Source: Taxillus chinensis
Taxonomy: Eukaryota; Streptophyta; Magnoliopsida; Santalales; Loranthaceae
DNA length: 64,000 nt
NCBI GenBank assembly: GCA_023512835.1
Contig: CM042090.1
Coordinates: forward strand, 7,956,843 to 8,020,842
Direction: 5' to 3'
Every line of letters starts with the position of its first letter. Within the stretch, counting starts at the first letter, position 1. This document shows positions 35,677 through 47,100 of this stretch, piece after piece. The translations under genes and the position numbers were made by a program. The notes under the pieces were generated by a model, which worked only from the letters and a program-made list of their open reading frames with translations, was not told the origin of the DNA and did no database searches.

Positions 35677-36570
35677 GAGCAACTCTAACACTATTCTGTA
35701 TATTGATTTTACAAGAATTTTTTAAATGTAGATAGCTATTTTACACATACAACTCCAACACTATTATTCAACTTACTTTTATTTTTATTAAAATATTATT
35801 TTAAAATATTTAAATAATGAAGGCAACCCTGTGTAGCTCGCTGCAATCCCCCGTCCCCAAGTCCCCCTCGCACTACGCCACTGCCTCCACCGGAGATGCC
35901 GCTCTCCATGGAAGAAAATGCGGCATCGTGGCCCGCTTCGAACACGTTGCCGCTGTCGGGGGTGATGGTCCCGCAGGTCTTATAGAGGAGGCCGAGCCCG
36001 GAGACCTGCAGGAACTTAGCGACCTCGTATGACATCTAGCAGCCACGGAGCTAGATCCTCACTGCGCCAGGCGTGTTGGCGTTGCTGAGGTCGCTGAGCA
36101 CTGGAAGAGGCCGGAGACAGAGGCACTGCTGCTCCCCGCGAAGGTCTTGACCAAGGATCCGAGGACGCTCGACAGCGCCTGAGAGTAAGTCCTAGTCGGA
36201 TCTGAAAGCGCCTGCTGGGAACACCCCTTGTAGACTAGAACCGAGTAATCTGGGTCGGGTTTGACTACAACCTTAATGGATCCAAAATAAAATAGCACAG
36301 AAAAGAAGATGAGAACTCGGCAGGGATGGAGGGGCTTGGACGGACGGCGGGAGTGAAGGAATGGGAGGTTGCGTAGAACGGGAGATGGGAAGAGCAGGAG
36401 AGAGAAAAAATAATAAAATAAAATCTAGATAATAAACAGTGACTCTTCATTTGTGAAGAGTCACTGTAGCAATTTTCAGATGTAAAGAGTAATATAAAGA
36501 GTCTATTGGAGCAGAAATTTTATGTTTTATTGTCTACATCTAAATAATACAGAGTGTGTTGAAGTTGCTC
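35677..36570. mobile_element. PIF/Harbinger-type element carrying a gene fragment (894 bp)
   Basis: The left terminus is GAGCAACTCTAACACTATTC and the right terminus, reversed, GAGCAACTTCAACACACTCT. Similarity continues through a CTGTATTAT-like word. Both sides are flanked by TTA (35674-35676 and 36571-36573), the 3-bp target duplication of PIF/Harbinger. About 90-120 bp at each end are AT-rich; the middle (35815-36360) is GC-rich and derives from a host DUF26 gene. No transposase. It is a non-autonomous, gene-fragment-carrying (Pack-type) element. Confidence 0.75.
35800..36300 (-). pseudogene. DUF26 (plasmodesmata-located-protein-like) gene fragment
   Basis: Minus-strand text DYSVLVYKGCSQQALSDPTR, TYSQALSSVLGSLV and SGLFQC (36260-36080) matches the start of the first DUF26 domain of PDLP-type and cysteine-rich secreted proteins. 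After a gap in which the C-x8-C-x2-C core is missing comes a stop-containing LRGC-stop-MSYEVAKF, then SGLGLLYKTCG and AAFSSMESG (36050-35880), the domain end. Two in-frame TAG codons replace expected Gln and Tyr. Such proteins are secreted or membrane-anchored and regulate plasmodesmata. This copy cannot encode one. It lies wholly inside the PIF-type element. Confidence 0.7.
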
Positions 36571-36573
36571 TTA

Positions 36574-37281
36574 CAAAGTAATTTTTTTAAAAATAATACG
36601 TATCATATCTATTACGGTTTTTCCTCTAGTTTGGAATAAAAGAAACTAAAATATAATTGTCAAATAGCAATAGAAACCAGTATTAAAGTATCCACATTAA
36701 AAATTTTAACTAAAAAGGACACTTTCTAAAATTTTAGTCATTTTAAAAAATCTTATACATTTAATTTCATATAATATCTATATTCTATTAAAATATTATT
36801 ATTATATTCTTTTTATTACTTTTTTTATTTCTTTACTATTTATTATATTATTCAAAAATACACAAACCAAATAAAATATAAAAACTTATAGGAAAAATAT
36901 TTCAAAAATGATAAATCCTGAAATATAAGGAAAATATTATTCTTTTCCTTTCTCCAAGTCCTATTTTCAGTATTCGAATGTAAACATGTTTTAATATTTT
37001 TTTAATTTTATTCCTATATTTTTAAAAAATAAAGATTTAGAGAACCTAATGTAAATGTTAAGGGCACTCAGAAGTTGTAAAAGGTGGGTTGGGTAACTTC
37101 TCCGGACTGTTGATCCATACAGTAGAGAACTAAAAGTAAAACAATGGATTATTATAATTACCATTCCCTATTAGCACGTCTATTTCTATTACTGGCATAC
37201 ATGATGTCAAATCTAAAAGTGCGTCTCAAAAAAAAGGCATCTTTTTCCTCCATGATATCTACCAATCGATATAAACAATGA
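36574..37281. other. Intergenic; 3' UTR of the aldo-keto reductase
   Basis: AT-rich sequence without recognised genes. The last 200-300 bp next to 37282 probably form the reductase 3' UTR. No single poly(A) signal stands out. Confidence 0.4.
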
Positions 37282-38119
37282 TCAAGGGCAAGGATTGGGA
37301 AACCTCGCATGAACCTTGTCGATCTCTGCAATTATCTCAGGTGTAAGCTCAACATCAAATGCTTGGAGAACCTCCCAGAGTTGCCACGACTTGGTGGCTC
37401 CAAAAACAGCACTTGCAACAAGCGGATGTTTTAAAACAAATGCTGGCAACAGAATGAAGCAAGTACACTGTAAATGCTGTCAACAAAATGAAAAAAATAC
37501 AATGTAAATGCGTGTGAGAGTGAGAGAGTGTGTACCGATTGCAAGAGATACAGGGTGAATATCATATTTATCAGCAATGACAAGGTATTCCTGCAAAATA
37601 AGAGCCATTTGAAAATATAAAAGTTACTGCATATGCAGTCATTACATATGGGTTACTGTTGGAAGAACTCATAAAAGTTGAAGGAGGGTAAAAGAAAAGG
37701 TACCCATTAGCAAAACATTTAAATAAATACATTCACAAATGTTAATGGCATCAGGCATTTCTAAATGGAATTCTGGTAAACCAGATGTAACAAACAGAGG
37801 ATTTTGATAAAAAAATTGACAGAAACAGATCGACATTGACACAAAAGGGCCACCTTAGTAGCTGCTTTAATAATGCCATTGCTCAGGCTGTATCGTGACT
37901 CCCCTTCTGAATACCTCCCTGAGGAAAGAAATGAGAAACTCTATAATGAAACAAAGCTCCGGTGCCTTAGGGGAGGGGGTTTCCATTAGCAGGAAAATAT
38001 CAACTAAATACGAACCTTTGAAGAGATTCAACCGCGCATCTGCAGGAATCTCGTCTGAAGAGAAATACTTACCAGAAAGTATTCCCATTGCCAGAGGGCT
38101 GTAAGCCAATAAGCTGATC
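37282..38119 (-). other. Aldo-keto reductase exons 9-12
   Basis: Exons: 9, 38016-38119; 10, 37854-37918; 11, 37536-37590; 12, 37282-37442. They read ISLLAYSPLAMGILSGKYFS, RYSEGESRYSLSNGIIKAAT, EYLVIADKYDIHPVSLAI, then AFVLKHPLVASAVFGATKSW to the TGA at 37284-37282. Phases fit exon 8 exactly (GG|G codon), which supports joining across the 10-kb intron. Confidence 0.92.
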
Positions 38120-41100
38120 CTAAAGATGTTCAACATATGCAAAGGATAAAAAATCAACATAATTGAAGTTAATGAACACATTATTCTCAGTAGAAAACCA
38201 AAATTGTCTAAATCTTTGGCTAGTAATAATTCCATTATAGAGATTTATTAGGTCCCGAGGTGACCTAAAGGAAGAATAGGTCACACTTCAAAATGTATAT
38301 TTTGTTTGCAATTGAGAAGATTTGCAGAAAAGAAACAAAGATGCACGTATAATACTTTCCATTAAATGTGAAATTGTATTACAAAAATATGCTCTGGTGA
38401 TTTCAAATAATCAACGTGGATCTACAGAACAAAAACAGAAATAAGAAGAGAGTACAAAGTATGTCAAAATAAAACTCAAGTTCTTCGAACTTGAAAACGA
38501 CGGCTCTGGGAATTGTAAGCGCACTCTCTAGAATGAGGGCTCTTTTCCTTATCAACAATTGCTGTCGAGGTTGCCCCATGCATATATATATACTCCACCA
38601 GAGACACCGCCTAGGGTAGTCCAATTAACATGTCCGTTGTCTTCAATATATGGAAAGAGGAATCCTGATTAATAGGAACTTTCACGATCATTTCTCTGTT
38701 TCGAAAATAGGATTATGTCATGTCACAAAAAAAAGTCAAGTAAGATTGTTGATGAGGCCATGACCGTCTTTGAAGGTCAAACACACAAAAATCATGTCAT
38801 TGTCAACACCAGTGAAAAGCCCGGTTGCAGAACTGGTCATGCAGATTTGAAAATTGTTCTAATCTCGTCTTCAAAACTCTGATTCAAAGAACAATGTTCA
38901 GAACTAGAAATTTGAATAGCTTATACAGATTTCAAATCTTGAATCCAAGTACTAGTTCGGATCTCGAAACTTGTTCTCTTGAATAGATTTCATAATTCGG
39001 AACTTAACTTCTTCGGATTTCAAACTTCAAATTTTGGATTTTGGATCTGGGCTTCTTGTTTGGATTTTGGATCCTTGACACTAATAATTTCTTGATATCC
39101 TTCTGAGCGTAACTCAAGCACTAACACGTGGCAGTTTGACCACAACAAATGATCCAACAATCTCTTCCTATTTGGTTGGAATTGACAACCCATCTTTAAA
39201 CGGTAAAGGGTTCTACTTGGTTTTCACATTGATTCTCCTGCATAAAGCTCAGCAACTGTCAACAAATTGTCAAAGTCACATCAGATGGAACATAGACTTC
39301 AAAGTGTGTAAGGATCGCACCTGATTTATCAAAGAACTTTTTGTAGTTAGGTATTTTTTGAAGAGTCCAATGACAAATCAACAACAAACCAAAGCACATC
39401 CGGTAAAGACATGTTTTGGATAGCACTTTGAGTTAGTCATTATTTTAGGATAAGACTATTTGAACTGTGAGAACTTGTGTCCTAGTCTTAGAGTAAGAGT
39501 TTGGGAGGTGTTTTGTGGTGCTAAAATTTTGATTTATGAATGTTAATTTTATGGTATTTTAGAGTGTAGCAAAAGGTAGTGAATGATAGTGGTCAAAGTG
39601 GTGAGGTCAACGCTGGCTTTAGGTTGACATGTGCTCGGTGTCAACCTCCTCTTGGTCGACATGGGGGAGTGGTCAACATGGAGGGGGGTCAACACGCATA
39701 AGGAGGTTGGTGTCGACCACTTGTTGGTCGACATGGAGTATTTTGATGTGTATTGGTCGACATGGGGAGTAGTCGATGTGCGCAGAGTGGTCGGTGTCAA
39801 CCACTTTTGGTCGACATCATTGGAGTGTGGTTGATGCGCATTTTGGATGGTGTCGACCAAGTGTAGTGTGTTTTCTTTTGTGTTTTGTCGAATCGACCTG
39901 GACTGGGCAATTTTTCAGACCTTAGCTGCCGTCGCATTAGAGAGAGAGAAAGCATGATGCAAAAGGTGAAAAACTAGTCCTTGAATCAAGAACACGAGGT
40001 GCAAGTCTTTCAATTCATTTTTCGTCAGAAAGATAGGTAGTTCTATCCTCTTGTGTCTGTTTTAATGGTTATGAGAAGTTAGAATATTAAGACTTTCAAC
40101 TCTTCCTTGGTATAATGGTTTGGGAGGAATTGTGTTGTGGTATAAGGCCTTGGTATATTGAGACAAGCATGTAAAATAGAGATACCCTGTGGCAATAAAA
40201 ACCTTGTTTTGAATATTGTTATGTGTTTGAGTAATAACTATTCTTTAAATTGTGTTGTGCGTTGAAATATCTATTATTGTGTATTTGAGTAAATTAAAGT
40301 TCCATTGAGAGAACAGTCCTAAAGTAAACATAAGATATTGAGATCCCATTGAGGGAACGGTCCAAGAGTGGGCTCGAGTATTGAGGTTTCATTGAGAGGA
40401 CCACCTGAAAATGACATGAGAACGTTCTAGAGTGGATAGGAAACCTTTTTTTGTGATGTCTACTGTTATTTTAATTACCCTACACTGCAAATAGTTTCAC
40501 TAAGCATATTATGGGTGAGATGTTGGATTAGTCCGAGGAGGCATAATCTCTACTGAGCTATGGTTTGCTCACCCACCTTTAATGTCTTTTTCTGCAAGAC
40601 ATAGCAAACATTAGGCAATTATCCCGCTATGGAAGCATGAGCATTTGATTTGTTGTTTTGTTCTGAGATATTATAAATGTTGAGACTTGAAACACCGTGT
40701 TTTAGAGCTGGTGACAGTATTTATCATGTAACATAATTTTATTACATGGAGTGATTATTGTAGCAGCCATGGGGTATTACCAACCAATTTCTCGGTGTTG
40801 GAAAATTCAGAACGTGACATGAACAGTAATGTGACCATCAATACAAGCATTTTGATTTTAAATTTTAATTAAACCTAATTTAAAGTTTGTGATCCAGACA
40901 AATTAATTATTAATTTTTGAAATTTATTAATTAAATAATATGCATAAATATGTATACTTAGGCTTGCAGAGAGAGGGAGTCTTTTCGTTCTTGCACCATG
41001 CACGTCAAAAGAAAAGAAAAAGATTGGAGATTTGATTTTGGGCGATTTTGACTAATACAATCCGTGAAATAACTTTCAGGTAGGTATTTCTTCGACTCTA

Positions 41101-44100
41101 TATCATTTGATTATATTAAATATGCATGATTTGAATAGAAATCAAAAGTTTGGAATGAATGCTAAGATTAGAGGAAACCATTAAATTAAGTTTAATTAGT
41201 TAAATTTATGGTTGTAAGGTGTTTAAATGATGATTTCTAACTTGACTGTGGTGATTGCATGTTAAATAACAATTAAATGATTGAGATTAAGGAATCAAGG
41301 GCTGGATGTATTATTGATGTAAAGGGCCTACGCATTTCGATAACTTGATGTAGGATAAGTTATAAGTCCAAATAAAATATGTTTAAACTTAATATAATCC
41401 ATATGAAATTGTATATTGGTGAAATTCGGTGGTTGAGATCTTGAATTGGCATATTCATGCTAAAACATCATTGTTTCTCACTAAGTGTCGCCTGCAAGTG
41501 ACAAAGTTGATTGAAGCTTAGTTGAGTGTAAGGACATAGTTTGGTTGACTAGAATTTGGTCGACTAGATGGATTCTAGTCATTTCCGATTGTTTAGTCGG
41601 CCATGGCTTGGTTGATTGTATATGCCCCAAACCAAAGGTCTAGAGGAGAGTTAAATAGTCCTATAACACTAAATTATGGCCAAACTCAATCATTCATATT
41701 TGTTTGCAATTAAGTGAAAAACAAACTGAAGAAAGAAATAATAATCTGTTAATACTTATGAAAAATAGTTGCTGCATTACAATGATACCCTAAAAATCTA
41801 TCACAGCAAACCATGAAGAACAACAAAACAAGAACAACTAGAGGTTCCAATGACTAACACTACAACTCTCACTGGAATTTTCTCTTCTTAATACATTTAA
41901 TTCAAAGTCGTCAATATATATCCTTGAAATCTTTAGACTAACTTTCCGAATATAATGACTATATCAGCCAAATACATCAGCAAACAAATTCAAGAATATT
42001 GACACAATATTTATTTTATTCATTGTATCAGAGTTATCTTACATAGCATGCCTTCCCAAATATATCATCTTCAAAGCCCCGTAACTGAAAACTGCTTTAT
42101 CCACGTATAAGTATCATTACTTCGATTTCAAGAACTTAAGACACAACCTCATGAACCGAATTTCAGTTCATACCAAAGCGAGATAATGACCTTCGGTTTC
42201 AAGAAATTTCAATATCAAAGTTTCAATACGAACTCAAACACAATAACTAACAAAGCAATACATACTTTCTTCTAGTTACTGTCTTCATCGTGAACTGAAC
42301 TACATACTGAACCGAACAACCTATCTTTGAACAATCCACAAGTTGAGTAACTTCAAAATTTCAAGACAAACATCCTTTGACTCAAATCAAACAAGATAAA
42401 CTTCAAGCGCTTCCAAGAAACAAGCTCGTCAAGAATAACTATGTGATAACTTCGTGAAATCAAAGTGTATCAAATCTCGAATCAAACTTCTACAACAACA
42501 ATATAGTCCATCACAAATTAAGCGAATTTCACTATCAGCTCCTCGAATTGTACCAATTACTCAGAGATATGAGTTCTTATCATGAATCGAAGCCTCGTGT
42601 CTCAACAAATGAACTTTGCCAATCACTAATTGTTTACTCTAAGATTACTTGGAGATATAGTCCATCATCCAAAATGAAGTAAACTGTTTACAAACAAGTT
42701 CCCGCTAATTGTCTAAAGCAATTAAGATTTCATTTTGAGACAAAACTGTTTCAATTCTAAACTTTAAACAAATCACAAACCAAACCTTCAACACTTAACA
42801 AATTCTTGAGTTTTTTGAATAAGTTATATGATACTTTGACTTTTGCTCGGTTTAATTAAATCCAAAGATCCAACAGATTGATAGCTGCTTGGTTTGGTGG
42901 TCAACCTCTTCCCTTATAAAGAATTTTGGAGGTTTACTCGACCAGAGGTGGTCGAGTGAACAATGATCGATTGAATAATGCTTTTGTTTAGTCAATTGTT
43001 TCATTTTCCAGAGGACGTCCAAGACTCCAAGTTTGACTCAATTAGGGGCAATCGAGTGAGCCTAAGTTGATTGAAGGGTTTCTTATTTAGTCATACAGCA
43101 GTCCCGTTGCATTGTTTGATTCGTTTCTCTACTCTTTCTTCTTAGTTTAACTCTCAAGCCCTGTGGAAGTCTAAAACATGTATATAGTGTTGATTTTAGA
43201 AGGCTCCATGGGAGTCCAGTGTGATTTCCTTGAGCTATGTTTAGCTTCTATATCTGTGTGCTAATTTTGTGTAACTATATGTTGGGCCTTCATGTCCATG
43301 GGTATTGTTGTGGGTGTAGTTATTGATAGTTAGCTAAGGCTCCTGAATAGATGACATGGAATTGATTATTAATAGGCGCCAATAGCCCCTGAGCTGGTAT
43401 ACTATTGTGTAGGGATTGACAAGCCATGGCCTGAGCTGGTGATGAGTTGGTAGTGAGTGTCCTAAGCTAATAAACTGTTCAATTATTAATTGGGTTTGTT
43501 AACAGATTGAATTCTGATGACTTATAATGAGAACCTTACAAGTTGAATGACACACACTAACATTGGTACAATGCATATGTAGTATTTAGGAGTATTTACA
43601 TCGTAGGGTGGCATTGAGTTATAAGTCATCTACTAAGCTTATAGTTCATTCTACTTTATTGTTTGCCTTTTAAGTATTACTAGAAATTAGTGGAGCCGGC
43701 CTTCCCTTACAAGAGGACGCTTCTTACTCCCTTCATGTACTATACTATTTATGTTGTTGATTATATTTATTTTAGTCCTGGATAGGAGTTCGTGGATAAT
43801 TGCATGAAATTGAATATCAATTGTGATGTAACAACTGACTTATCATTAATAGTTGTTCCTAGATAGGAGCTATGCTGATGGATAATTGCATTGTTTGTCA
43901 TTATTATTATTATATTTTTATAGAAACTATAGGATTACCCTTAGTGTATGATTGTACAAGATTATTTAAAATATCACCAACGGTGTGGTCTCTTTGGGTG
44001 TTTGTCATTAACCCTCTGACCTTTCAGGCGTGAGAAAGTTATGTTTTCAATTTCAATTTCTTTAAAATTTGCGAGTGTGACACATACAACTTAGTGTAGA

Positions 44101-47100
44101 CTGTTCATTATGCTCCTTATGTCTGCATCTTCCTTTGACAATGACTCTCTTTTTGGTGGTAAGAGGACAAGATGGAGAAAAACTAAAGATGTTGCACACC
44201 CACCAAAACAAACAGGACAACGATGATGCTCTCGACAGTGAGCAGTAAATAAAGACCTGTAGACTTCAAGAATAAATCCAAAATCACATAGAAAATTGTT
44301 ATCCACAAAATATATAGAGATAAAAAAAATAACACATAAGCATAAAAGATGTACACAAAAACAATCATTGTATTCATTAAGTGGGTGATACAAGAAGTAT
44401 AGGTTAGTTACAAAAATGATTAAGAAATTGAAAATCAGTAACCTTATACATTAGGAATGTAAGGGAACACTAAATTGAAACAAAAGTTTAGCTATAGTGA
44501 CCCTAAGATGCGGAATAGAGTTGGGAGTGGCAGTATGTATTATCAAGTATCAACACTAAATGTTGTCATCCCTAGTTCTTGTCAGTTTGATATTTTTAAA
44601 TGCTTTGCCAAAAATAATATAAGTAATATCAAGAAAAATCAAATCAAATCCTTTATCATACTATTACTTAATACTCAATAAATTGTATTTTAAATCTTAA
44701 AATATAGAAATATTAAGGAATGTTTGATAGGATGGTATTATTTTTGAAAACATAATTATTTCTAAAAATAATGAGAAAGATAGTTCAAAATTATTTGAGT
44801 GGCCTAAATTCATATGGACTCAATTTTTAAAAACAGTTTTGTCTTCAAAAATAATCATTGGAAACAAAACAACCCCTTAGTAATTGAAACATAGCTACCT
44901 ACTATTTTACATTTTTTCTTGTCTCCAAACAGCACAAGCAGTCCTTTTTTCTCTTTGATGTCTAACAATAATGATACATCATCTATTACGTGGTGTGAAA
45001 ATCCACTATCAAGGTTCCACTTACATTTATCTTATTCTTCAAGTAGTCTTCCAATAAGTTCCATGAATACTTGCAAGATAACAATCTACATTTTTGGTGC
45101 CCATGCTTGTTTAGGGAGGTTAGGAAAAGCAATGATAATCATGAAAGGAAGTTTACCATCAATTGATTCATTCCCGAACCTTGGCAACCAAACAAGTATA
45201 TACTCACTAAAACTCAAAAAAAACTCCAATTTTATCTTTTTTAGACACTTGAGTCTTCTTCTTGCACAATTTTCTTTTAAGGCTCAAAAAACTACTAAAA
45301 TCACTATGTTATTTCTTGTAGTTATACCATTGTACATCATTCTAGTATTTTCTTCTTCTTTGTCTACTCAGAAAATCATTGTAACTGTTGGATCTTCCAA
45401 TTTGGTTAAATCGAGTAAAATATGAAGTATCAAAGAACTTATTTAAAAAGTTCACAATGTCTAGAGAAATTAGTAAGTGTTAAAAGTTCAGTTAGACATT
45501 TGCTTAATATATTGAAACAAAGCAATTTGTTTTGATATGAAAACTAATTCTCGAAGTTCAATTAGCAAGGTCTTGTCTATAGAACAATTTACTTCATTTC
45601 GAGTTGAGCGATTATATCTCGAAATAAATGAGTTGTAACCTTGTTAGTGTTCGCTTGCTAAGGCTAAAGTTTCGATGCAAGATTTGGCATACTTCGATAT
45701 CACGTAGATATTCGAGATGTGCTTATCAAAGATAACTAAAAGTTGAATGTTGACTAGTTCGATTCGAGACAAAGGATGCTTATCGTCATGAAGTTTCTCA
45801 TAACAAAGTTAATCAATATGCGGAGCATTCAAAGATAATCTAGTTCATTTCGAGAATTGTGGTGTCTCGAAGTAATTTATAATGAAGTTTGGATGAATCG
45901 GTTGTTCAAGATAACAAGTTTGGTTCGAGATGAAGATCTTAACTCAAAGTAAGCTTGTTATATGCCTTGTAAGTTAATGATTCCAAGTTCATATTTAAAC
46001 CTTCATCTTGAAGCTCTTTTGAAACTAAAGTAAGTCTTTCTTTCATCCCTGAACAAGTGAAGCTCGAATAGTGAGTTAGTGTCTCGAAGTTATCTTCCAA
46101 AATATGTAAGACTAAAACCAAAATATTAAATTAATACACGTGCATGAGGAGGTTTTCTATTACAAGTTGTGAAGGTGTTGCTTTTGAAAAGTCATGCCTT
46201 TCAAGGCATCTCTATTATGATGAAAGAAACAGATATTGTTGCCAACGTGCATGAATCTGTTTGCTGACATGGTTAACTGATCTATTATATTATAATTGGA
46301 AAGTTAACTTGAAGATTTTGTGGATATTCGCATTGTCGATTTTGTTGTTGCTTTAATCATCAAAACCTCCAATTCTTCTTGTTTTATGTGGTTTCCTACA
46401 ATTGTTTACTAGTTATCATTATAACGCAACAACCATTGTTTCAAAGTAATAACAGTTTGTTTTTCCTTTCATTCAATTTTTTGTCTTCTTCTTTATTGAA
46501 AATAGATTTTGAATTTGAGTGAGTTAAGCCGTAACTTAGTGTCGTAAGTTTATTCACCCCCCTCCCTCTCTAGACCTTTGACTTGGCATATACAATTGGT
46601 ATCAGAACAATTTCTACAAGTTTGTAGAGATAACGTTTTACTAACTATCATTGTTGGGATGAGAAAGTGGAGGTGGATCATCTATACTAAGACTTTCATT
46701 TAATGTCTCACTCTTAGGATTGCAAAACCCTAACCTTGGGTGAACTTCTTTAATGTCTTGATCAGTTCTAATTTTAAACTTGTTCAAGTATTTTAGTTGA
46801 GTTTTGCCACTTTTTCATGATCTCTCTATCTTTACAATGTTTCTTGCAAAGACTTGTTTGAATGCTTTATATCTGCAACATTGTTACCGAGCAACCGATT
46901 TTATGCTCTAAAATTGTAATGTAAATTCTCATTTTACTTCAACTTATCATTTTCAATCATTACATTTTGCATTCTCATTTCAACACCCCTAATTTCAAAA
47001 TCCTTTTTCAAGTAAAATCTAAGAAATTTATCTTCCTCTCTCATCACATTAGAAAGTACCCTTTTTGAAGTTCATAAAGTGTTTGTGACTAGACTTTAAA

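Noticed and set aside
39549..39860. Overlapping frames on both strands with repeated VDH/HVDQ text
   Set aside because: They are translations of the GTCGAC-word minisatellite.
44091..44393. Minus-strand hydrophobic frames (Cys/Phe-rich) in intron 8
   Set aside because: AT-rich intron sequence gives hydrophobic codons by composition; no family features seen.
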